A stretch of DNA of 64,000 bases from Streptomyces kurssanovii (GTDB lineage Bacteria; Actinomycetota; Actinomycetes; Streptomycetales; Streptomycetaceae), in the NCBI RefSeq assembly GCF_014649695.1, contig NZ_BMTN01000005.1, positions 1 to 64,000 on the forward strand. The letters are read 5' to 3'. Positions 8,382 through 16,893 of this stretch are shown piece by piece. Within the stretch, counting starts at the first letter, position 1. The number at the start of each line of letters is the position of its first letter. The position numbers and the translations under genes are program-made. The notes beneath the pieces were generated by a model. It was given only the letters and a program-made list of their open reading frames with translations, did no database searches and was not told the origin of the DNA.

Positions 8382-10511
8382 TCAGAGGCTGGTCTCGCCG
8401 GCGAGTCCGAAGAACTCGTGCCACCTGCGGCCGTCGACGAAGCCGGAGGTGCCGTCGGACACCGACACGTACACGTCGGCCTCGGAGTCGTGCGTGAAGG
8501 TCACGATGTCGGCCTTGCCGTCGCCGTTGTGGTCACCCACGTACGGGAATTCGCCGTCCAGGGCGAAGAAGTCGTTCCACTTCTGTCCGCCGCCGAAGGC
8601 CGTGCCGTCGGAGAGCGCCACATGGACGTCCGACGCCTCACCACCGGTGAAGGTCACGATGTCGTCCTTGCCGTCGCCGTCCACGTCACCGACGCGCGGC
8701 CGCTCGCCCTCGGGGGCGAAGTGGGCGTGCGCCTTGCGTGGAGCGCCGAACCGGCCGCCTTCGTTGAGAGCCACGTACACATCGGCGTCCGCGCCCTGGG
8801 TGAAGGCGATCAGATCGTCCCTGCCGTCACCGTCGACATCACCGACCGCCGGGAAGCAGCCCCAGGCGGCGAAGTCGTCGTGCCACTTCTGCCCGGGACC
8901 GAAGGAGCCGCCGCCCGAGAGCGCGACGTAGACATCCGCCGCGTCGTCGTGGGTGAACGTCACGATGTCGTCCTTGCCGTCGCCGTCGAAGTCGCCGACG
9001 CCGGGCACCTCCCGGCCCGGCGCGAAGTGGTCGTGCCACTTCTGTCCCGTGCCGAAGGCGTTGCCGTCGGACGGCGAGACGTACACATCGGCCCGCGTCC
9101 CGTGGGTGAAGGTGACGACGTCGTCCTTGCCCTCGCCGGTGAAGTCGCCGGTCAGCGGCGTCTCACCACCGGGCGCGACGTGGTCGCTCCACTTCACCGA
9201 CCGGCCCGAGAACCCGGTGCCGGTGGACTTCGCGGCGTACACGTCCGCCGAGTCGTCCTGGGTGAACGTGGCGATGTCGTCCCTCCCGTCACCGTCGAAG
9301 TCGGCAGCGGAGCCGCCGAATACACCACCGCCGGTGAGCCGCACCCGCATCAGATAGACGTTGTACGGATCCCACTGCGACATCGTGAAGTACAGGTACG
9401 GGCTGTTGGAGTCCGCCGACCAGGGGTGGATGAACGCCCCGTACAGCTTGGGGAAGTCGGCGCCCGCGGCGACCGGCTGCTTGCCGCTCCACGGACCGGT
9501 GGGCGTCGGCGACGTCCGCATGACGACGGACGCCATGTGCTCGTCGAGATACATCATCACGAACCTGCCGAGATACCTGCTGTACTGCACCGACACCTCG
9601 CTGACCGGAGCGGCGGCGACGGCGGCCGCCGCGTTCTGGTCGGTACCCCAGGAACCGCCGTTCCAGTAGCGGTATTCGGCGGGCTCCAGCAGACGGCCCA
9701 GATGCACATCGCCGAACCGGCCGTTGGGCGTGCCGTACATGTAGACGTGGCCGCCGTGCCGGACCATGGCCGCCATCTGGAACTTGTTGTCCCAGGCGGG
9801 GGTGTTCTGCCAGCGGGCGTCGGCGTCCCTGACCCAGTTCTCGCCGTTGTCGTCGGACCAGGCGATCCCCGAGTAGTTGGTGAACCACTCGCCGGCCCCG
9901 CCCCAGTGGTTCACCGACATGTAGTGCATGTACTGCCGGCCGCCCACGGAGATACCGGCCGTGGGGATCGTGGTCAGCTCGTCGTTGTTGACGCGCTTGC
10001 AGGGCAGCAGTTGCTTGGCGTGGTTCGCGCGGTCGCTGGGCATGCTGGACAGGCTCATACCGTCGGCGAGGTCACGGTCACCGCTCCGGCCGAGCACGTT
10101 GCAGCGCCAGTCGATGGTGGCCTGGTCGCCGACCGCGGCGCCGGGCCCCGTCCAGCCGTTGCCGTAGGTGTCGCCGAAGGCCGTCAGGATCTCGCCGGAA
10201 CCGTTGTCCCACATGATGCCGAGATCAGTGGCCTTGACCTGCCAACGGGCGTCGGTGGCACTGGTGGACCCGGGGCCGGTCACCTTGGCGACACGCTCGG
10301 CGCGCGACAGCACGCCGGCCGCTCCGGCGGCGGAACTCGCGGCGGCCGGTGCCTGGGCCGCCGCATGGGACGCCGTTCCGTGGTCGGTGCCGGACCGCGC
10401 GGCGGCGGTGGCCGTGGCGGTAGCGGACGCAGCGCCGGCGAACAGGGAAGCGATGACGAGCGAGGCAAGCGGCAGTGCTGCCGGGATCAGTCTCCCGGGA
10501 TTGCGTTTCAC
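8382..10511 (-). CDS. secreted DUF4185-like protein with six C-terminal FG-GAP-type repeats
   Basis: A protein of about 709 aa. The GTG start at 10511 follows AAGGAG and begins a Sec signal peptide (KRNPGRLIP, then a hydrophobic Ala/Leu stretch). The N-terminal part (about 60-385) has the DUF4185 five-bladed-propeller look: [45 protein letters not shown] and [13 protein letters not shown]. Some DUF4185 proteins are endo-D-arabinanases (GH183). The C-terminus has six repeats of about 51 aa, each with a [14 protein letters not shown] calcium-loop signature and a KWHDxFAP tail. It is 52 bp downstream of a paralogous gene on the same strand and probably in the same operon. The substrate is not proven. 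Confidence 0.82.
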   Translation of the reverse strand: MKRNPGRLIPAALPLASLVIASLFAGAASATATATAAARSGTDHGTASHAAAQAPAAASSAAGAAGVLSRAERVAKVTGPGSTSATDARWQVKATDLGIMWDNGSGEILTAFGDTYGNGWTGPGAAVGDQATIDWRCNVLGRSGDRDLADGMSLSSMPSDRANHAKQLLPCKRVNNDELTTIPTAGISVGGRQYMHYMSVNHWGGAGEWFTNYSGIAWSDDNGENWVRDADARWQNTPAWDNKFQMAAMVRHGGHVYMYGTPNGRFGDVHLGRLLEPAEYRYWNGGSWGTDQNAAAAVAAAPVSEVSVQYSRYLGRFVMMYLDEHMASVVMRTSPTPTGPWSGKQPVAAGADFPKLYGAFIHPWSADSNSPYLYFTMSQWDPYNVYLMRVRLTGGGVFGGSAADFDGDGRDDIATFTQDDSADVYAAKSTGTGFSGRSVKWSDHVAPGGETPLTGDFTGEGKDDVVTFTHGTRADVYVSPSDGNAFGTGQKWHDHFAPGREVPGVGDFDGDGKDDIVTFTHDDAADVYVALSGGGSFGPGQKWHDDFAAWGCFPAVGDVDGDGRDDLIAFTQGADADVYVALNEGGRFGAPRKAHAHFAPEGERPRVGDVDGDGKDDIVTFTGGEASDVHVALSDGTAFGGGQKWNDFFALDGEFPYVGDHNGDGKADIVTFTHDSEADVYVSVSDGTSGFVDGRRWHEFFGLAGETSL

Positions 10512-10563
10512 CGCGTGCTCCTTCCCTTCTCCCTGTCTGGTGGGAATGCGGATGCGGGAGGCA

Positions 10564-13236
10564 TCAGAGGGTGGTCTCGCCGGGCAGACCGAAGAAGTCG
10601 TTCCACTTCTGCCGCGCGCCGAAGGCCGTGCCGGTCGAGAGGGCGACGTGCACATCGGCCCCGGGGGTGTGGGAGAACGAGACGACGTCGTCCCGGCCGT
10701 CGCCGTCGTAGTCACCGACGTACGGGTACTCGCCGGCACCGGAAAGCGCGTCGTGCCAGACGCCCTTGGCCTCGAAGGTGCTTCCGTTGGACAGGGCGAC
10801 GCGGACGTCGCCGGCCGGGTCCGCGGTGAAGGCGGCGATGTCGTCCTTGCCGTCGCCGTCGAAGTCACCGACGCGCGGGAGTTCCGCGCCGGGCGCGAAT
10901 CCGCTGAGGACCTTGCGGGCCGGGGCGAAGGCGTCGCCGGTGGAGAAGGCGACGTAGACGGCGGCTTCGGTGCCCTTGGTGAAAGTGATGATGTCGTCCT
11001 TCCCGTCGCCGTTCACGTCGCCGACGGCCGGGAACTCTCCGGACGGGGCGAAGTGGTCGTGCCACTTGCGGCCCGCGCCGAAGGAGGTGCCGGAGGACAG
11101 GGCGACGTAGACGTCCGCCGTGCCGTCCTGGGTGAAGGTGACGATGTCGTCCTTGCCGTCCCCGTCGAAGTCGCCGACGGCGGGCGCCTCCGCGCCGGGT
11201 GCGAAGCCGTCGTGCCATTTCTGTCCGGCGCCGAAGGCGGCGCCGTCGGACGGCGCGACATGGACGTCGGCGGCTGTGCCGTGGGTGAAGGTGACGGCGT
11301 CGTCCCTGCCGTCGCCGGTGAAGTCCCCGGTCAGCGGGGTCTCCCCGGCGGGCGCGAAGTGGTCGTGCCACTTGCCGCCGCCCGCGAAGGAACTGCCGGT
11401 GGATGCGGCCGCGTACACGTCGGCGGTGGCGTTGCGGGTGAAGGTGACGATGTCGTCCTTGCCGTCACCGGTCACATCGGTCGGGGAGCCGCCGAGCATG
11501 ACGCCGCCCGCGTCGCCGTAATAGACCTCGAGCTCCGCGACGGACGTGAACGTCTTCTCACCGCCGGGCCGTCCGATGACGCGCACACCGTCGCCCGCCG
11601 TGGGATCGAAGGAGAAGGTGTAGGTGCGGTTGGCGCCGGCGGTGCTGTCGTACGGGTACGCGGGTGCGGTGCGCCCGCCGGAGACGTCGACCCACTGGTT
11701 GTCGCGCCGGACCTGCACCCGCAGATCGCCGCCGAACCAGCCGCCGTCGGCGAACATGTCGCCGGTCGTGTAGACGACCTTGTTCATCATGTACTGGCGC
11801 GGCCAGGTGTATCCCCACCAGCTCGCGCTCTTGCGCTCGTCGTTCCAGTCGTCCTCGTTCTGGGTCTTGTCGCCGTCGCTGTAGTACGCGTCCTTGCCGA
11901 AGTGCGTGGCACGCTGGACGGGCACGGTCCCGGGCTCGCGGCCGAGGTTGCGTGCGGGATCGGCGGCGTTGCCGGGGGCGGTGTCCTGACGCGGTTCCAG
12001 GCGCAGCTGCCGGAGCGAGAAGGTGTACGCCCAGTGGTCGCCGTGCGGATAACCGCCGCCGCAGGGGCAGACGTTGGACTGGAGCCACATGGATCTGCCG
12101 TCGGCGCTGATGTACTTCGACGGGATGGTGGTCGCGTAGCCGCCGTGCTTGGAGTGGGTCCACGGGTAGCCGCCGAAGTCCTTGGTGGCGAAGTGCTTCC
12201 AGGGGCCCCAGGGGCTGGTGGCCTCGTAGAACTCGAAGGTGTACTCGGTCCACGAGGTGTAGATGTAGCGGTTCAGCGGTTTGTTGTAGACGATGCCGCC
12301 CTGGCCGAGGACGGTCGTGTTCCGCACCCGGTTCGCCGTGAAGACGTCCTGGTAGATGTGGCGGTCGTCGTGGAGGACGGGCTGCCGCCTGCTGATGTCC
12401 GTGGACCAGACCGGGTTCCCCGACGCGTCGAAACCCGAGGCGTACTGCCAGGCGTTCTCGTCCATCACGGAGCTCTTGTGGACGCGGGCGAGATGCAGGT
12501 CGACGGGGTCGGGCACGCTGTCGTCGAAGGAGTCCCGCCAGTTGTGGTCCAGGCCGTACGCGTAGACGTAGTCGTCCGGGGCGTCGGCGTAGTCCTTGCC
12601 GTAGTCCAGGAACATCACCGTGGTGAAGACCCCGCCGCCGAACATCGGCCGGGTACGGTCCCAGGTCCAGGTGCGGCCCTTGTCGGTGGACTTGGCGATG
12701 GTCGCGGCGGGCGCGTCGTTGAAGTCGGTCGCCAGGTCCTGGACCGCGAGGTAGAGCGCGCCGTCGACGCACGCCATGCCGGTGGGCTTGCGGTTGTGGT
12801 CGGCGGTCCAGATCTGGCTGACGTCGGTGGCGAGCTGGGTGCCGGAGAGACCGCCGGGCATGCCGGAGATCTTCGCGACACCGATGTCGCTGTAGTCGCC
12901 GCCGAATCCGAGGCCGTCGCCGTAGGCGGTGTAGACGCTGTCGTCGTCGGCCCAGCAGTTGGGCCACAGATCACCGTGGCTCTTGTTGTCGCCGATCGCG
13001 GGGGCGCCTACGGAGGCGGCGGGTTCCACGTCGACCGTGGCGAAGAAGTCGCTCGCGGGCGGGGATCCGGCGGCTGCCGCACCGGATCCGGCGGACGCCA
13101 CGGCGCCGGACTCCCCGTCGTCGGCCGTGCTCTGCGGCGCGGCGGTCAGCGCTGTGCACACGACCAGGAACGCGGTGGCCATGGCACGGCCGACGGTACG
13201 TCGTCCCGGTATGGATGCTCGGGTGGCTCTGTGCAT
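10564..13236 (-). CDS. secreted glycosidase-like/DUF4185-type protein with discoidin-like module and six FG-GAP repeats
   Basis: An 890-aa exported protein. The ATG at 13236 has a GGGAGC ribosome site and starts a signal peptide. Residues about 65-410 resemble a DUF4185/sialidase-like propeller ([31 protein letters not shown]). Residues about 440-580 resemble a discoidin/F5-8 type carbohydrate-binding module ([23 protein letters not shown]). The tail is six repeats of about 51 aa with D-x-D-G-D-G-K/R-D-D calcium loops, closely matching those of the downstream paralogue. Four Cys occur as an NVCPCGGG cluster and isolated residues. A GAAATCGATTTC palindrome lies upstream. Predicted role: extracellular polysaccharide binding or cleavage. 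Confidence 0.78.
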   Translation of the reverse strand: MHRATRASIPGRRTVGRAMATAFLVVCTALTAAPQSTADDGESGAVASAGSGAAAAGSPPASDFFATVDVEPAASVGAPAIGDNKSHGDLWPNCWADDDSVYTAYGDGLGFGGDYSDIGVAKISGMPGGLSGTQLATDVSQIWTADHNRKPTGMACVDGALYLAVQDLATDFNDAPAATIAKSTDKGRTWTWDRTRPMFGGGVFTTVMFLDYGKDYADAPDDYVYAYGLDHNWRDSFDDSVPDPVDLHLARVHKSSVMDENAWQYASGFDASGNPVWSTDISRRQPVLHDDRHIYQDVFTANRVRNTTVLGQGGIVYNKPLNRYIYTSWTEYTFEFYEATSPWGPWKHFATKDFGGYPWTHSKHGGYATTIPSKYISADGRSMWLQSNVCPCGGGYPHGDHWAYTFSLRQLRLEPRQDTAPGNAADPARNLGREPGTVPVQRATHFGKDAYYSDGDKTQNEDDWNDERKSASWWGYTWPRQYMMNKVVYTTGDMFADGGWFGGDLRVQVRRDNQWVDVSGGRTAPAYPYDSTAGANRTYTFSFDPTAGDGVRVIGRPGGEKTFTSVAELEVYYGDAGGVMLGGSPTDVTGDGKDDIVTFTRNATADVYAAASTGSSFAGGGKWHDHFAPAGETPLTGDFTGDGRDDAVTFTHGTAADVHVAPSDGAAFGAGQKWHDGFAPGAEAPAVGDFDGDGKDDIVTFTQDGTADVYVALSSGTSFGAGRKWHDHFAPSGEFPAVGDVNGDGKDDIITFTKGTEAAVYVAFSTGDAFAPARKVLSGFAPGAELPRVGDFDGDGKDDIAAFTADPAGDVRVALSNGSTFEAKGVWHDALSGAGEYPYVGDYDGDGRDDVVSFSHTPGADVHVALSTGTAFGARQKWNDFFGLPGETTL

Positions 13237-13269
13237 GGCTCAGCTCCCGGTGGGGGTCGATCAATGCGA

Positions 13270-13281
13270 GAAATCGATTTC
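13270..13281. promoter_or_regulatory. GAAATCGATTTC palindrome, candidate LacI-family operator
   Basis: A perfect 12-bp palindrome with the central CG dyad typical of LacI-family sites, 34 bp before the start of the large secreted FG-GAP protein gene. No LacI gene is adjacent, so the regulator would act in trans. Confidence 0.5.
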
Positions 13282-13471
13282 AGCCGGGACGGTACAAGCA
13301 CGGCAAGGTCACGTCAACGGTTCTGACAGGGTGGGTGGCTCCACGCCTGACGGACCCTCACATCGGAGCAAATGGGAGCTTCTACGCCTGATCAACCAAG
13401 ACTTCCAAGGAATCCGCCGAGAAAACGATTGCGGGAATCTCCTGTCGGGAGGACACGAACGATCGGTCGGC

Positions 13472-13488
13472 ATACCTCCAGGGGGTAT
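13472..13488. promoter_or_regulatory. CsoR-type copper operator
   Basis: ATACCTCCAGGGGGTAT matches the TACC(C)-centre-GGGTA layout of CsoR operators in actinobacteria. It lies 45 bp upstream of the copZ-like ATG. Copper-dependent derepression is inferred from the known CsoR/copZ pairing. Confidence 0.65.
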
Positions 13489-13532
13489 ACACTGAACCGG
13501 ACGACGTCCCCGTTCCCGGAGGGAGCACCGTG

Positions 13533-13751
13533 ATGGTCAAGGATGTGTACGAGGTCAAGGGCATGACGTGCGGCCACTGCGTCAGCGCCGTGACGGCGGA
13601 AGTGGGAGCACTGGCCGGAGTGGAGAGCGTGCAGGTCGACCTCACGTCCGGCGAGGTGACCGTCGTCGCCGAGCGGGAGCTCGCGTACGACGACGTCGCG
13701 GCGGCCGTCGACGAGGCGGGCTACGAGCTCACCGGCCGCCACGAGCGGTGA
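13533..13751 (+). CDS. copZ: CopZ-like copper chaperone (heavy-metal-associated domain)
   Basis: A 72-aa single HMA domain with GMTCGHC (Cys13 and Cys16), the soft-metal site that carries Cu(I) in the cytosol and usually hands it to a CopA ATPase. The ATG at 13533 follows GGAGGGA; an overlapping GTG at 13530 is in frame. A CsoR-type operator lies upstream. No copA or csoR gene is found in this window, so this is a solitary copZ whose partner must be elsewhere. A small ORF overlaps its stop codon by 4 nt. Confidence 0.88.
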   Translation: MVKDVYEVKGMTCGHCVSAVTAEVGALAGVESVQVDLTSGEVTVVAERELAYDDVAAAVDEAGYELTGRHER

Positions 13752-13936
13752 ACGCCCCGCCGTTGGACGCGCTGCGCAGAGCGGCGGCGCATCCTCTGGT
13801 CCGCGCCGTCGCCGTCGCGCTGCTGCAGGCCGCCGCGGCGAGACTGGCCGAATCGCCTCCGCCGGCCTCGCGCGCACACCGTTCCGGTGACGGAATCTGC
13901 CGCGGCCGGGCGGGAGGCGCCGAGGACCCGCGGTAG
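13748..13936 (+). CDS. small hypothetical ORF coupled to copZ
   Basis: The GTG at 13748 overlaps the copZ TGA (GTGA), and the ORF runs 62 codons. The first 35 residues form an Ala/Leu-rich amphipathic helix (PLVRAVAVALLQAAAARLAE), followed by a charged tail. I recognise no family. A strong terminator hairpin begins 2 nt after its stop, which supports it as the end of the copZ transcript. It could still be a chance GC-rich frame. Confidence 0.35.
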   Translation: MNAPPLDALRRAAAHPLVRAVAVALLQAAAARLAESPPPASRAHRSGDGICRGRAGGAEDPR

Positions 13937-13937
13937 C

Positions 13938-13978
13938 GGATGTGGAAGGGGGCGCGCCCGCAGCCCCCTTCCACATCC
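13938..13978. terminator. 16-bp-stem terminator hairpin
   Basis: GGATGTGGAAGGGGGC (13938-13953) and its exact complement at 13963-13978 enclose a 9-nt loop. The hairpin follows the copZ transcript and faces the convergent MarR gene. Confidence 0.75.
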
Positions 13979-14120
13979 CCGAGGAGGACCGGCAGCCACG
14001 GCCCGCGCTGTCGTCGGCGACAGCGACGCGCACACCGACGCGGCGTTCCCCGCTCCCCCACGCGGAAAGCCGGGTACCGTCAAGATCGCGGGGGCTATGC
14101 GCCGTCCGGCCACCGGCTGC

Positions 14121-14657
14121 TCACATGGCGGCGGCCGTCTCGTCGTCCGACGCGAGGATCGACTCCTCCAGTTTGCGCAGCAGCCTCGCGACCTGCCGGC
14201 GCTCGGACGGCGACAGCCCCGCGAGCATCCGGCGTTCATTGTCTAGGTGCTCCTCGAAGACGGTGTCCACCGTCGCCAGACCCTTGTCGGTGAGCCGCGA
14301 GTAGACGACGCGGCGGTCGTCCGCGTCCCGCTCGCGCACGATGAGGCCGTCCTTCTCCAGTCGGTCGATCCGCAGGGTCACTCCGGCCGACGACACCAGC
14401 CCGGTGTGGGCCAGCTGACCTGCCGTCAGCCGGTACGGCGCCCCTGCCCGCCGCAGAGCGGTCAGCACGTCGAAGCCGGCGACGGACAGACCGTGCCGCT
14501 CGATAGAAGCGGTGAGCCTGGTGCTGTACCGCAGGAAGGAACGGTGCAGCCGCGCCAGGACCTCCAGCGGGCTCGTGTCGAGCTCCGGGCGTTCCCGCGC
14601 CCAGTCCTCGATCACCTGCGCGACGGCGTCCCGGTCCGCCGGCCTCGATGCAGCCAT
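14121..14657 (-). CDS. MarR-family transcriptional regulator
   Basis: A 178-aa winged-helix repressor. The MarR core runs LSVAGFDVLTALRRAG, then TAGQLAHTGLVSSAGVTLRI (recognition helix), then the wing VRERDADDRRVVYSRLTDKG. N- and C-terminal helices form the dimer interface. The ATG at 14657 is preferred over that at 14663 because GAGGGG is then 6 nt upstream. A GACAA...TTGTC dyad lies just upstream, suggesting autoregulation. The nearest divergent gene is a TetR regulator; no obvious effector gene is attached, so the ligand is unknown. Confidence 0.87.
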   Translation of the reverse strand: MAASRPADRDAVAQVIEDWARERPELDTSPLEVLARLHRSFLRYSTRLTASIERHGLSVAGFDVLTALRRAGAPYRLTAGQLAHTGLVSSAGVTLRIDRLEKDGLIVRERDADDRRVVYSRLTDKGLATVDTVFEEHLDNERRMLAGLSPSERRQVARLLRKLEESILASDDETAAAM

Positions 14658-14683
14658 CGTCATCCCCTCGTACAGCTCCGCCG

Positions 14684-14702
14684 GACAACCGTACGGCTTG
14701 TC
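14684..14702. promoter_or_regulatory. dyad upstream of the MarR gene
   Basis: GACAA (14684-14688) and TTGTC (14698-14702) flank an inner CCGTACGG palindrome, 27 bp before the MarR start. It is a plausible autoregulatory site. The rest of the 14658-14974 intergenic region shows no convincing gene. Confidence 0.4.
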
Positions 14703-14918
14703 ACGGCCCTGAGAATCTTGGCGCTGAGGTGATCGGCCCGGGTCGGGCGAGGGGACGCCACGGTGGACCGGCCGCAGGCCCTCACGGCCGCGGCGGCGGG
14801 CCGGGTCGCGGTCGGGCTCGGGAGCGGCGGGGCGGCATCCGCAGAACCACGAGCGCGACAAGCGCGTCCGCCGGACCGCTGCGGCCCTCTTGCATGTTCT
14901 ATGGCATACCCCATAAGT

Positions 14919-14930
14919 TACCGACAGGTA
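14919..14930. promoter_or_regulatory. TACC-N4-GGTA dyad upstream of the TetR gene
   Basis: TACCGACAGGTA has perfect 4-bp arms in an AT-richer patch 45 bp before the TetR start. This suits a TetR-family operator controlling the regulator and the downstream hydratase gene. Confidence 0.4.
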
Positions 14931-14974
14931 GCCCGCCTGGCGGGCCGCCTTACCGTGAGGAAGGTGGTGGGCGG

Positions 14975-15586
14975 GTGAGTCCGCGCAAGAGCGACAGCCG
15001 TGAGCGGATGATCCTCAGTGCCGCTGCTCTGCTGCGTGAGTACGGGGCGAGCGCGACCAGCGTGGACCGGGTACTCGCACACAGCGGCGCTCCCCGGGGC
15101 TCGGTGTACCACCATTTCCCCGGCGGGCGGGCGCAGCTCATCGACGAGGCGGTGGCGCTGGCGGGGGACTTCATCGCGGGCCTGATCGATGCCGCCATGC
15201 AGGCGGACGATCCGGTGGAGGCCGTCGACGCGTTCTTCCTGCTGTGGCGTGACCGGCTGGTCGAGAGCGGCTTTCGGGCCGGCTGTCCGATCGTGGCGGT
15301 CGCTGTCGAGACCAACGACGACGCGCCGCAGCTTGCCCGCTCCGCGGCCGCCGTGTTCGCCCGCTGGCAGGAGGCCCTCGCGGCGCTCTTCCTGCGGCAC
15401 GGCCTGACCGAGGAACGCAGCCGTCGGCTCGGCGCCTTCGTCATCGCCGCGGTCGAAGGTGCGGTGATCATGTGCCGGGCCGAGCAGAGCACCGCCCCGA
15501 TCGAGGCGGCCGCCGCCGAGATCCACGACGTGCTCGTCCACGCCCTTCGTGACCGCGCGGGTGCCGAATCCGGGCCCCGCCCGTAG
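14975..15586 (+). CDS. TetR/AcrR-family regulator (LmrA/YxaF type)
   Basis: A 203-aa repressor. The N-terminal helix-turn-helix reads ERMILSAAALLREYGASATSVDRVLAHSGAPRGSVYHHFPGG, and the C-terminal ligand-binding region has WRDRLVESGFRAGCPIVAVAVE, typical of the LmrA/YxaF subgroup. The GTG at 14975 has AAGGTGG upstream and gives the usual length. An enoyl-CoA hydratase-like gene starts 43 bp downstream on the same strand, so the pair likely forms an operon under this regulator. Confidence 0.87.
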   Translation: MSPRKSDSRERMILSAAALLREYGASATSVDRVLAHSGAPRGSVYHHFPGGRAQLIDEAVALAGDFIAGLIDAAMQADDPVEAVDAFFLLWRDRLVESGFRAGCPIVAVAVETNDDAPQLARSAAAVFARWQEALAALFLRHGLTEERSRRLGAFVIAAVEGAVIMCRAEQSTAPIEAAAAEIHDVLVHALRDRAGAESGPRP

Positions 15587-15629
15587 TTCTCAGTCCTTTG
15601 CCACGTCAGCTCAGCCCGAAGGAGTCGCC

Positions 15630-16301
15630 ATGCCCTCGCTCGACCGTCAGGACAACGTCTTCGTCCTCGACCTCGGGGACGGAGAGAACCGTTTCCACCC
15701 CGACTGGATCACCACCGTCGGTGCGGCGCTCGACGAGGTGGAGAAGGCGGAAGGGCCCCGCGCCCTGGTCACCGCCGCCACCGGGAAGTTCTACTCCAAC
15801 GGGCTCGACCTGGAGTGGCTGTTCGCCCACGCCGACCGGCACCAGGACTACGTCGCCTCCGTCCACGAGCTGTTCGCGCGGATGCTGTCGCTGCCGGTCG
15901 TCACGGTGGCCGCGCTGCAGGGGCACACCTTCGCCGCAGGCGCGATGTTCTCCCTGGCCCACGACTTCCGCGTGATGCGCGCCGACCGCGGCTACTGGTG
16001 CCTGCCCGAAGCGGACATCAACATCCCCTTCACGCCCGGCATGGCGGCGCTCATCCAGTCCCGGCTGGCGCCGCAGACCGCGCACGAGGCCATGCTCACC
16101 GCCCGCCGCTACGGCGGCGCCGACGCCGCGGCCACCGGCATCGTCGACCAGGCGGTCAGCGAGGACGCAGTGCGCTCCGCCGCGATCGAGATCGCCCAGG
16201 CGCAGGTGAACAAGGCCGGCGACACCCTGGGCACCATCAAGGCCCGCATGTACGCCCCGGCTCTGGCCACCTTGCGCGACACCACCGACCCGCTCGGCTG
16301 A
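15630..16301 (+). CDS. enoyl-CoA hydratase/isomerase family protein
   Basis: A 223-aa crotonase-fold protein. Oxyanion-hole segments are VTAATGKFYSNGLDLEW and LQGHTFAAGAMFSLAHDFRVM. PEADINIPFTPGMAALIQSRL replaces the usual PExxxGxxP loop, so the classical Glu pair is not clearly complete. It may act as an isomerase, such as a delta3,delta2-enoyl-CoA isomerase, rather than a hydratase. The length is shorter than the usual 255-270 aa. The ATG at 15630 has GAAGGA 7 nt upstream. It follows the TetR gene and is followed by strong hairpins. Confidence 0.85.
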   Translation: MPSLDRQDNVFVLDLGDGENRFHPDWITTVGAALDEVEKAEGPRALVTAATGKFYSNGLDLEWLFAHADRHQDYVASVHELFARMLSLPVVTVAALQGHTFAAGAMFSLAHDFRVMRADRGYWCLPEADINIPFTPGMAALIQSRLAPQTAHEAMLTARRYGGADAAATGIVDQAVSEDAVRSAAIEIAQAQVNKAGDTLGTIKARMYAPALATLRDTTDPLG

Positions 16302-16327
16302 GCCGGCACCTCACCGACCGCACCACA

Positions 16328-16353
16328 CGCCCCCGGGACCTTCCCCGGGGGCG
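16328..16353. terminator. terminator hairpin after enoyl-CoA hydratase
   Basis: CGCCCCCGGG (16328-16337) pairs perfectly with CCCGGGGGCG (16344-16353), 27 bp after the stop codon. Confidence 0.7.
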
Positions 16354-16401
16354 GGCCGCCGCACGGCGCCGGCACCACCGGCGCCCGCAAGGAGAACCGG
16401 A

Positions 16402-16449
16402 TCGCGGGCCGGGGACCCGGGCGGTGATCACCGCCCGGGTCCCCGGCCC
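16402..16449. repeat. 48-bp perfect palindrome
   Basis: Each half is 24 bp with no loop; the centre is the GATC at 16424-16427. It reads identically on both strands. It lies between the hydratase gene and the 3' end of a truncated MFS transporter on the other strand, so a bidirectional terminator is the simplest role. Confidence 0.8.
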
Positions 16450-16467
16450 GCACCGGACCCGCCGTTG

Positions 16468-16566
16468 TCAGGAGTTGAGCTCCTCCAACGTCCGTCCCTT
16501 GGTCTCGACCGCGAACCAGGCGATCACGGCGCCCACCGCGGCCACGACCGGCTGCGCGAACACAAC
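16468..16566 (-). pseudogene. C-terminal remnant of an MFS sugar-porter
   Basis: The last 32 codons before a stop read VVFAQPVVAAVGAVIAWFAV followed by ETKGRTLEELNS. This is the final transmembrane helix and the PETKGxTLEEL signature of the sugar-porter family. The rest of the 12-helix protein is missing. Homology stops at about 16566, exactly where an oppositely oriented dehydrogenase remnant begins. Confidence 0.7.
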
Positions 16567-16713
16567 TCGGTCGCTCACCACAAGTCGTCGGCCATGAACG
16601 GGGACCTCACCAAGATCAAGGATGTCGTTCCGTGGGTGCGGCACCTGCTCACCGACGGCTGGTGGGCGAACGGCCAGACGATCTTCCTCAACGGCGGGTA
16701 CACCACGCGCTGA
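16564..16713 (+). pseudogene. C-terminal remnant of a short-chain dehydrogenase
   Basis: Reads SVAHHKSSAMNGDLTKIKDV then VPWVRHLLTDGWWANGQTIF then LNGGYTTR and stop. This is the end of a short-chain dehydrogenase/reductase, with the typical GQTIFLNGGYTTR C-terminus. The Rossmann and YxxxK parts are gone. It abuts the MFS remnant head-to-head, consistent with a deletion that removed both 5' ends of a divergent pair. Confidence 0.65.
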
Positions 16714-16893
16714 ACCTTCCGCCGGCAGGTGGTGGGCCGCGGCGCGGCCCACCACCTCGTCCGCAGCCTGTGTGGTACTCACTAAGGGCCGGCTCCACCC
16801 GGAGACAAGCGCAGCCCGTGGCCCCTGACCGACCGCTTCGACAGCGGACCGGGTCCGAACCTTCCCGTCCCCTCACTGCCGAGACGCGCACCC

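Noticed and set aside
10168-13326. 1052-codon open frame on the plus strand
   Set aside because: Antisense to the secreted FG-GAP protein genes; the Val/Gly/Asp-rich repeats are the mirror of the FG-GAP repeats.
14658-14974. Short ORFs on both strands between MarR and TetR
   Set aside because: They overlap operator-like sequences, lack ribosome sites and resemble no family.
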